A DNA stretch of 64,000 nt, from contig JAXDIG010000040.1 in NCBI GenBank assembly GCA_034664125.1, positions 1 to 64,000 on the forward strand. The letters are read 5' to 3'. Below are positions 58,328 to 64,000 of this stretch, piece after piece. The notes beneath the pieces are model-generated. The model was not told the origin of the DNA, did not search any database, and saw only the letters and a program-made list of their open reading frames with translations. Position 1 is the stretch's first letter, and each line of letters opens with the position of its first letter. Position numbers and translations under genes: made by a program. The stretch is from JACVRW01 sp034664125 (GTDB taxonomy: Bacteria; Actinomycetota; Thermoleophilia; Solirubrobacterales; Thermoleophilaceae).

Positions 58328-59814
58328 GAACCCGTCTCAGGACCTTCCGCGACCACCCTCAGCGTGCGCAGCGCGCGGTCGCTCGCTCCGCGCAGCGACC
58401 CGCCGTGATCGATCGCCTGCTGGATGTAGTCGAGCGTCTCGGCCGTGAGGCGCTCGCCGGGGAGCACGTTCGGGATCCCAGGCGGGTACGCGGCCAGCGA
58501 CTCGGCCGCCACCCGGCCGACCGCCTCGCGCACCGGCACCACGTCCTGGGGGCCCAGGAACGCCTCGCGCGGAGTCATCGCCAGCTCGCCCCACGGTGGC
58601 GGCGGGGCGAACACCTCGGCCTCCGGGTCGCGCTCCTGGCCGCTGAGCACCTGCACCGCGTGGCGGAGCGCCGCAACCAGCCGCTCGCCCGCGGCGGCGG
58701 CGTCCTCCCCCATGCCGAACACCGCCACCATCACGTTCTCCCCGGCCAGCTCGACGTTCGCGTCATCCTGCTCGCGCAGCAGGCGAGCCAGCTCGTAGCC
58801 GCTCGTCAGCGTGCCGCGCACGTCGATGGCCACGCGCAGCGGGTCGTACGCGAACACCCCCGGGGAACCGGCCAGCCGCTCGTCCAGCACGTCGAGCCCC
58901 GGCACCTCGCGCACGGCCGCACGCGTGGCCGCAAGCCCGCGAATCGTCTCCGCGAGCAGCGCCTCGCCGTCGACCGCCGCGGCGCGCCGCGCGCTGTCGA
59001 GGGAGGCCCCGAGCAGCGAGTTCGGGCTGGTCGACTCGACCAGCGTCACGCAGCGGTCGACGACCTCCTCGTCGATCAGGTCGCTGTCGCCCAGGTGCAC
59101 CATCGCCGACTGGGTGAGGCTGCCGACGATCTTGTGTGTGCTCGAGATCACGAGGTCCGCCCCCAGCGACAGGGCGTGCGCGGGCAGCTCGTCGCTGAAC
59201 GCGAGGTGCGCCCCCCAGGCCTCGTCCACGATCAACGGAACGCCGTGCCCGTGCGCCACGTCGGCGAGGGCTGCCACGTCGCCGACGGCGCCGAAGTAGG
59301 TCGGGGAGACGATCGTGGCGCCCACCGCCCCGGGCGTCTCCGTCAGTGCCCGGTCGAGCGTCTCGGGCGTGAGGCAGTGGGCGATGTGCAGCTGCGCGTC
59401 GAGCTCCGGCGCGGCGAACCTGGGCCGCAGCCCCGACATCACCAGGGCGTCGATCGTGCTCGAGTGCGCGTTCCGCTGGAGCACCACCTCCTCGCCCGTG
59501 TGGGCGAGCGTCAACAGCGCCACGTGGTTGCCCTGCGACGCGCCGTTGACGAGGAACCAGGTGCGCCGCGCGCCCCAGGCCTCGGCAGCCAGGCGCTGGG
59601 CCTCCTCGAAGGGCGTGGGCTCGACGCCGACGTCGATGCCCCACATCAGGGCTGGGATGTCGAGGGCGAGCGCCCGCTCGCCGACCGCCTCGATCAGCCG
59701 CGGATCCGCTCCCGCCCCGCCCTTGTGCCCCGGCACGTGCAGGCGAGCGGGCTTGCGCGCGGCGAAGGCGCGCAGCGAGTCGAGATAGGGCGTGTCTGAC
59801 TGGGAGGCCGGCAT
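58324..59814 (-). CDS. Orn/Lys/Arg decarboxylase-type PLP enzyme
   Basis: 496 residues, fold type I. LHVPGHKGG at the N-terminus, FLVNGASQGNHVALL, VDEAWGAHLAF (PLP ring Asp) and the Schiff-base lysine in ISSTHKIVGSLTQSAM mark the short Orn/Lys/Arg decarboxylase group (SpeA/Cad-like of Gram-positives). The substrate (arginine, lysine or ornithine) is not decidable, but facing an arginine-type hydrolase it may belong to guanidine or polyamine metabolism. ATG 59814, TAGACT box 8 bases upstream. Confidence 0.88.
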   Translation of the reverse strand: MPASQSDTPYLDSLRAFAARKPARLHVPGHKGGAGADPRLIEAVGERALALDIPALMWGIDVGVEPTPFEEAQRLAAEAWGARRTWFLVNGASQGNHVALLTLAHTGEEVVLQRNAHSSTIDALVMSGLRPRFAAPELDAQLHIAHCLTPETLDRALTETPGAVGATIVSPTYFGAVGDVAALADVAHGHGVPLIVDEAWGAHLAFSDELPAHALSLGADLVISSTHKIVGSLTQSAMVHLGDSDLIDEEVVDRCVTLVESTSPNSLLGASLDSARRAAAVDGEALLAETIRGLAATRAAVREVPGLDVLDERLAGSPGVFAYDPLRVAIDVRGTLTSGYELARLLREQDDANVELAGENVMVAVFGMGEDAAAAGERLVAALRHAVQVLSGQERDPEAEVFAPPPPWGELAMTPREAFLGPQDVVPVREAVGRVAAESLAAYPPGIPNVLPGERLTAETLDYIQQAIDHGGSLRGASDRALRTLRVVAEGPETGS

Positions 59815-59822
59815 GGCCGGCG

Positions 59823-59828
59823 AGTCTA
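59823..59828 (-). promoter_or_regulatory. -10 box for the decarboxylase gene
   Basis: TAGACT (complement of 59823-59828) ends 8 bases before ATG 59814 and contains the stop codon of the LOG-like gene upstream. Confidence 0.4.
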
Positions 59829-60245
59829 GGTGAGGGCTGCCGCCACGGCGGCCTCGGGGCCGTCGGCCGGCGAGACGCCCTCGATCTCCCACGTGTCGAG
59901 CCCGATCACGCGCTTGCCGGCCTTGAGCGCGAATGCGATCTCCGACAGCGTGCCGTAGCCGCCCCCGACCGCGATCACGGCGTCCGCGGCGCGCACCACG
60001 AGGGCGTTGCGCGCCTCGCCGAGTCCCGTCGGAAGCGCGATGTCCACGTAGCGATTCGCGGCCGCGCGATCCGGGCCGGGCAGGATGCCGACCGTCATCC
60101 CGCCCGCCTCCTTGGCCCCGCGGCAGGCGGCCTCCATCGCCCCGCCCAGCCCTCCGCAGACGAGCACCGCGCCGCGCTCGGCGACGAGCCGTCCCACCTC
60201 GGCGGCGGCACCGACCGGCCCCTCGCCGGGGCCGACGACCGCCAC
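59826..60245 (-). CDS. TIGR00725 / LOG-like Rossmann protein
   Basis: 139 residues. VAVVGPGEGP at the N-terminus, LVCGGLGGAMEAACRGAKEAGGMTVGILP and VIAVGGGYGTLSEIAFALKAGKRVIGL match the TIGR00725 subgroup of the lysine-decarboxylase-like/LOG superfamily. It keeps the GGGYGTLSE nucleotide-binding motif (LOG proteins have PGGxGTxxE), so it probably binds a nucleotide; reaction unknown. GTG 60245 lies 5 bases after the membrane gene stop. Confidence 0.85.
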   Translation of the reverse strand: MAVVGPGEGPVGAAAEVGRLVAERGAVLVCGGLGGAMEAACRGAKEAGGMTVGILPGPDRAAANRYVDIALPTGLGEARNALVVRAADAVIAVGGGYGTLSEIAFALKAGKRVIGLDTWEIEGVSPADGPEAAVAAALT

Positions 60246-60250
60246 GTAGG

Positions 60251-60688
60251 TCAGGGCTCGTCCGGCCGCCGCCGCGCCTCCACCGCCAGCGAGATGCGTG
60301 CGTAGGCGAGCAGGGCGCCGACCACCATCAGGCCAGAGCCCGCGAGGGCGAGCCAGATGCCGATGTCCTTGCCCGGCCCCATCTCCCCGGCCACCGCCGG
60401 CGGGTCGTTGACGACCTGCGAGGTCACCACCAGCACGGTGAAGATCGCGACCCCGAGCGACACCCCGGCCGACGGAGCGGTCCTCACCACGCCCAGCCCG
60501 CCGACGAGCGAAGCGATCGTCGCGAGCGCGAGCATCACGAGCAGCAGGTCGAGGAACTCGAACACGGTGAAGCCGGTGATCTGGTCGTACCAGTCGAGAA
60601 ACAGGCTGACGACCAGCAGCACCGCTCCGATCGAAGCCACCAACGGCCCGACCGGAAACTGGGACGCCTGTCGAGGCTCGGTGCTCAT
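60251..60688 (-). CDS. Unknown four-helix membrane protein
   Basis: Not recognised. 145 residues with four predicted membrane helices (about 13-32, 42-63, 75-93, 108-130) and the motif LFLDWYDQITGFTVFEFLD in the first loop, a pattern common to uncharacterised actinobacterial 4TM proteins. ATG 60688 overlaps the leuS stop (ATGA), so it is translated with leuS. Confidence 0.75.
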   Translation of the reverse strand: MSTEPRQASQFPVGPLVASIGAVLLVVSLFLDWYDQITGFTVFEFLDLLLVMLALATIASLVGGLGVVRTAPSAGVSLGVAIFTVLVVTSQVVNDPPAVAGEMGPGKDIGIWLALAGSGLMVVGALLAYARISLAVEARRRPDEP

Positions 60689-63087
60689 TCGACCACGAAG
60701 TTCACCAGCTTGCCGGGCACCACCACGGCCTTCACGATCTGCTTGCCGTTCAGCCGTGCCGCCAGCTTGCCGGACCCGCGGGCGATCTCCTCGAGCTGCT
60801 CGCGCGAGGCCTCGGCCGGTGCCGGGACGCGGTCGACCAGCTTGCCGTTCAGCTGCACCACCAGCTGGATCTGGTCGCTGCCCAGCAGCGCCGGCTCGGC
60901 CTCCGGCCAGGGCTGCTCCCAGATCCGCTCGCCGGTCATCAGCTCGTAGACCTCGGCGCCCAGGTGCGGAGCGAAGGGGGAGATCAGCGACCCGGCCGTG
61001 GCGATCGCGAAGCGCACGTGCGAGGCCGGTGCCGACTCGCGCGCGCGATAGATCTCGTTGACCAGCTCCATCACCGCCGCGATCGCCGTGTTGAAGGCGA
61101 AGCGGCCCTGCATGTCGCGCGTGACCTTGTCGATCGCCCAGTGCGACTTGCGCAGCAGGTCGCTCGGCTCGCCGTCGGGCTCGGCGTCGCCGGTCGGCGC
61201 CTGCGCGGCGGCCGTCCAGAGCCTCGACAGGAAGCGATGCACGCCGCCGACGCCCTCTTCCGACCAGTCGGCGTCCTGGCTCGGCGGCCCGAGGAACAGG
61301 ACGACGCAGCGCGCCGTGTCCGCGCCGTAGCGATCGACCACCGCCTGCGGCGACACGACGTTGCCCTTGGACTTGGACATCTTGTCGCCGTCGCGCAGGA
61401 TCATCCCCTGCGTGAACAGCCGGGCGAACGGCTCCTGCACGCCCAGGTAGCCCATGTCGGCGAGCGCCTTCACGAAGAAGCGCGCGTACATCAGGTGCAG
61501 GATCGCGTGCTCGACGCCGCCGATGTACTGGTCGACCGGCATCCAGTAGTCGGCGATGTCGCGGTCGAAGGGCGCCCGGTCGTTGTGCGGGTCGCAGTAG
61601 CGCAGGAAGTACCACGCCGAATCGACGAACGTGTCCATCGTGTCGGTTTCGCGCCGCGCGGGCTTGTCGCAGATCGGGCAGGTCGTGTTGACCCAGTCCT
61701 CGGCGGCCGCCAGCGGCGACTTCCCCTTCGGCGCGTAGTCCTCGATGTCGGGCAGCTCGACCGGCAGCTGGTCGTCCGGCACGGGCACGATGCCGTGCTC
61801 CTCGCAGTAGACGATCGGGATCGGGCAGCCCCAGTAGCGCTGCCGCGACAGCAGCCAGTCGCGCAGCCGGTAGTTGACCGAGCGCTTCCCCTTGCCCTCG
61901 GACTCGAGCCAGTCGACGATCTGGTCGTAGGCCTCGCGGTTGTGCAGGCCGTCGAAGCGCCCGGAGTCGACCATGGGCCCGTCGCCGGTGCAGGGCAGGT
62001 CGCCGCACTCGATCACGCGGCGGATCGGCAGGTCGAACCGCTTGGCGAACTCGTAGTCGCGCTCGTCGTGGGCCGGCACGGCCATGATCGCGCCGGTGCC
62101 GTACTCCATCAGCACGTAGTCGGCCACGTACATCGGGATCTCCTCGCCGGTGACCGGGTTGGTGACCGTGCGACCGAGCGGTACGCCCGTCTTCTCCTTG
62201 TGCTCGGAGCCGCGCTCCTCGACCGACTCGTTCAGCGCGCGGTTCACGTACTCGTGCACCTCGGGCGAGTCGTTCAGCCTGAAGACGTCGGGGTGCTCCG
62301 GGGCCATCACGAAGAAGGTCGCGCCGAAGAGCGTGTCCGGCCGCGTGGTGAAGACCGGGTAGTCGATGCCGAGCTCCTCGCAGCGGAAGACGACCTCGGC
62401 GCCCTCGGAGCGGCCGATCCAGTTCTTCTGCATGGTCACCACGTGCCGCGGCCAGTCGATCGTCTCCATGTCCTCGAGCAGCCGATCGGCGTAGTCGGTG
62501 ATGCGGAAGAACCACTGCTCGAGCTGGCGCACCTCGACCAGGGCCCCGCAGCGGTCGCAGCGGCCGTCGATCACCTGCTCGTTCGCCAGCACGGTCTGGT
62601 CGTTGGGGCACCACTTGACCGCGGCCTCCTTGCGGTAGGCCAGCCCGCGCTCCAGCAGGCGCAGGAAGATCCACTGCGTCCACCGGTAGACGCGCGGCTC
62701 GTGTGTGCCGAACTCGCGCGTCCAGTCGATCGAGATGCCCCACTCGCGGAACTGCTTCTGGAACTCGCGGATCGAGGCCTCGGTGGACTCGCGCGGGTGC
62801 TGACCCGTCTTTATGGCGTGGTTCTCGGCCGGCAGGCCGAAGGCGTCGTAGCCCATCGGGTGGAGCACGCGGCGCCCCTGCCTGCGGTTGAAGTGCGCGA
62901 CGGCGTCGCCGACCGCGTAGGTCTTCATGTGGCCGATGTGCGGCTCGCCGGACGGGTACGGCAGCATCTCGAGCACGTACGACTTGGGCCGCTCGTCGGG
63001 CTCGTTCGACACCTCCCAGGTGTGCTCGTCCGCCCAGACGCGCTGCCACTTGGGCTCGATCGTCTTGGGGTCGTAGCGGTCCGCCAT
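60685..63087 (-). CDS. leuS: Leucyl-tRNA synthetase
   Basis: 800 residues, bacterial type. HIGH motif PHIGHMKTY (about 50), zinc-type WCPNDQTVLANEQV, editing domain (TTRPDTLFGATF and YGTGAIMAVPAHDERD), KMSKS loop DGDKMSKSKGNVVSP (about 568) and a C-terminal anticodon domain ending in VNFVVE. ATG 63087 gives the standard ADRYDPKTIEPKWQ start. TAATCT lies 10 bases upstream. Frame is open upstream without homology. Confidence 0.97.
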   Translation of the reverse strand: MADRYDPKTIEPKWQRVWADEHTWEVSNEPDERPKSYVLEMLPYPSGEPHIGHMKTYAVGDAVAHFNRRQGRRVLHPMGYDAFGLPAENHAIKTGQHPRESTEASIREFQKQFREWGISIDWTREFGTHEPRVYRWTQWIFLRLLERGLAYRKEAAVKWCPNDQTVLANEQVIDGRCDRCGALVEVRQLEQWFFRITDYADRLLEDMETIDWPRHVVTMQKNWIGRSEGAEVVFRCEELGIDYPVFTTRPDTLFGATFFVMAPEHPDVFRLNDSPEVHEYVNRALNESVEERGSEHKEKTGVPLGRTVTNPVTGEEIPMYVADYVLMEYGTGAIMAVPAHDERDYEFAKRFDLPIRRVIECGDLPCTGDGPMVDSGRFDGLHNREAYDQIVDWLESEGKGKRSVNYRLRDWLLSRQRYWGCPIPIVYCEEHGIVPVPDDQLPVELPDIEDYAPKGKSPLAAAEDWVNTTCPICDKPARRETDTMDTFVDSAWYFLRYCDPHNDRAPFDRDIADYWMPVDQYIGGVEHAILHLMYARFFVKALADMGYLGVQEPFARLFTQGMILRDGDKMSKSKGNVVSPQAVVDRYGADTARCVVLFLGPPSQDADWSEEGVGGVHRFLSRLWTAAAQAPTGDAEPDGEPSDLLRKSHWAIDKVTRDMQGRFAFNTAIAAVMELVNEIYRARESAPASHVRFAIATAGSLISPFAPHLGAEVYELMTGERIWEQPWPEAEPALLGSDQIQLVVQLNGKLVDRVPAPAEASREQLEEIARGSGKLAARLNGKQIVKAVVVPGKLVNFVVE

Positions 63088-63097
63088 CGGGACCGTG

Positions 63098-63103
63098 AGA
63101 TTA
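63098..63103 (-). promoter_or_regulatory. -10 box for leuS
   Basis: TAATCT (complement of 63098-63103) ends 10 bases before ATG 63087; leader of about 3 bases. Confidence 0.4.
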
Positions 63104-63118
63104 GCGGCGCCTGTGGCG

Positions 63119-64000
63119 CTAGAGCCCGACCAGCCGCGTGGCCGCAGCCTTCCAGCTCGCCGTGACGTGGAGCCCGGCGCGCAGGCCCAACGTCTCGGCC
63201 GACGCGCGCGTGACCTCCGCCGCGAGCGGCTGCGGCGCGGCCAGCCCGAGCCGCACGCGGTTGCCGACCGTGGTGACCGAGAGCACCTCGGCGGCGAGGC
63301 GGTTCTGGGTGGACCCGTGCCGCGCTTCGCCGGCCGGCTCGATCGCGATCTCCCACGGGTAGATGCTGACGGCCACCGGGCCCTCGGCCCGGTCCGTGCT
63401 TGCCACGGCGCCCCCGCCGTCGAGCTCCACGTGCGTGAGCCCGTCCGCGCCGCCGCGAGCCGTGCCCGTGAGCACGACGGCGCCGGTGAAGTCAGCCACG
63501 AACGCCGACCGCGGCGTGGCCGCAAGCTCGCTGGGCGTCCCCTCCTGCACGACCGTTCCGGCGTCGATCACGCCGACGCGATCGCCCAGCTGGGCGGCCT
63601 CCGCGAAGTCGTGGGTCACGAGCAGAGCGGGTACCTCGACCTCGCGCAGCACCGAACCCAGCTCCCTCAGCGCCCCGGCACGGGTGCGGGCGTCGAGCGC
63701 GGCGAGCGGCTCGTCGAGCAGCAGCACCCCCGGCCGCCGCGCCAGCGCTCGAGCCAGCGCCACGCGCTGGCGCTCGCCGCCGGACAGCGTGCCCGGTCTT
63801 GCCTCGGCCAGCTCCGCCATGCCGAAGCGCTCGAGCAGCTCCAGCGCGCGCCGGTGCCGCTCCCGCCGCGGAACGCCGCTCAGCGGGTAGGCCACGTTCT
63901 GCCAGGCGGTCATGTTCGGGAACAGCGCGTACTCCTGGAACAGGTAGCCGCAGCGGCGCCGCTCGGGCGGCAGGTCGACGCCGCGCCGCGTGTCGAGCCA
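63119..64000 (-). CDS. modC: ABC transporter ATPase with TOBE domain, ModC-like (partial)
   Basis: N-terminus cut by the window end; 293 residues remain, running in frame to base 64000. Q-loop YLFQEYALFPNMTAWQNV, signature LSGGERQRVALARALA, Walker B VLLLDEPLAALD and H-loop LLVTHD are present; Walker A lies outside. The C-terminal TOBE/mop-like part (NRLAAEVLSVTTVGNRVRLGL ... VTASWKAAATRLVGL) with an SWKA end is typical of molybdate importers, though sulfate/thiosulfate types remain possible. No permease gene is in view. Confidence 0.85.
   Translation of the reverse strand, partial: WLDTRRGVDLPPERRRCGYLFQEYALFPNMTAWQNVAYPLSGVPRRERHRRALELLERFGMAELAEARPGTLSGGERQRVALARALARRPGVLLLDEPLAALDARTRAGALRELGSVLREVEVPALLVTHDFAEAAQLGDRVGVIDAGTVVQEGTPSELAATPRSAFVADFTGAVVLTGTARGGADGLTHVELDGGGAVASTDRAEGPVAVSIYPWEIAIEPAGEARHGSTQNRLAAEVLSVTTVGNRVRLGLAAPQPLAAEVTRASAETLGLRAGLHVTASWKAAATRLVGL

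Noticed and set aside
55792..59799. 1335-codon rightward open frame
   Set aside because: It runs antisense or out of phase through comEC, comEA, acyP, the hydrolase and the decarboxylase, all of which have clear motifs. Long open shadows are expected at this GC content; the translation is Arg/Pro/Ala-rich with no conserved domain.

Overview
The window is high-GC, almost gap-free bacterial chromosome with about 68 protein genes and no rRNA, tRNA, CRISPR or insertion sequence that I can see. Gene content (a four-S1-domain rpsA with an acidic Ala/Pro tail, hisIE joined to trpE, a PPi-type phosphofructokinase, Phd/VapC, an AbiEi/DUF559 protein), frequent GTG starts and TANNNT boxes a few bases before start codons point to an actinobacterium. 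My best guess is the class Thermoleophilia (Solirubrobacterales). That placement is inference from gene content, not from a marker-gene search.

Layout. 1-9.9 kb: end of an ABC-F ATPase, lytic transglycosylase, coaE, rpsA, then a divergent flavoprotein, a DMT transporter, polA, and a divergent malic enzyme plus TIGR01777 protein. 10-17.8 kb: a branched-chain-amino-acid type ABC transporter operon (binding protein, livHMGF) that runs on into three small unknown membrane proteins, with a second divergent-in-sequence binding protein just upstream. 17.8-19.8 kb: PPi-dependent phosphofructokinase and two small genes. 19.9-32.8 kb: tryptophan and histidine biosynthesis (hisIE-trpE-trpG-trpD-trpC ... 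trpF-trpB-trpA), with the two trp blocks separated by moxR-DUF58-transglutaminase-htrA. 32.9-36.3 kb: yqeY-phoH-ybeY-era-acetyltransferase. 36.4-37.8 kb: a Phd/VapC toxin-antitoxin pair and a cyclase-family hydrolase. 37.8-46.6 kb: lepA-hydrolase-sigma factor-adenylate cyclase-two MaoC hydratases-hrcA-dnaJ-prmA, all leftward. 46.6-52.5 kb: NTF2-like protein, AbiEi/DUF559 protein, ferritin-like protein, murJ, rpsT, Tat-exported phospholipase C-like enzyme, acetyltransferase. 52.5-57.1 kb: comEA-comEC-holA. 57.1-64 kb: acylphosphatase, dimethylargininase-like hydrolase, PLP decarboxylase, LOG-like protein, membrane protein, leuS, and a modC-like ATPase cut by the window edge.

How it works together. 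Most genes are packed into leftward operons with 1- or 4-base start/stop overlaps (ATGA, GTGA, TTGA, TGATG), implying translational coupling. At least fourteen transcription-unit heads have a TANNNT box ending 6-10 bases before the start codon, so leaderless or near-leaderless mRNAs seem common. Five convergent pairs share a CTAG or TTAG stop tetranucleotide. The most interesting regulatory signals are a perfect TGTGA-N6-TCACA palindrome upstream of the adenylate cyclase gene, a palindrome/-10/leader-hairpin arrangement in front of hisIE-trpE, dispersed hairpin elements with a shared core, and apparent CTG start codons for ybeY and prmA.
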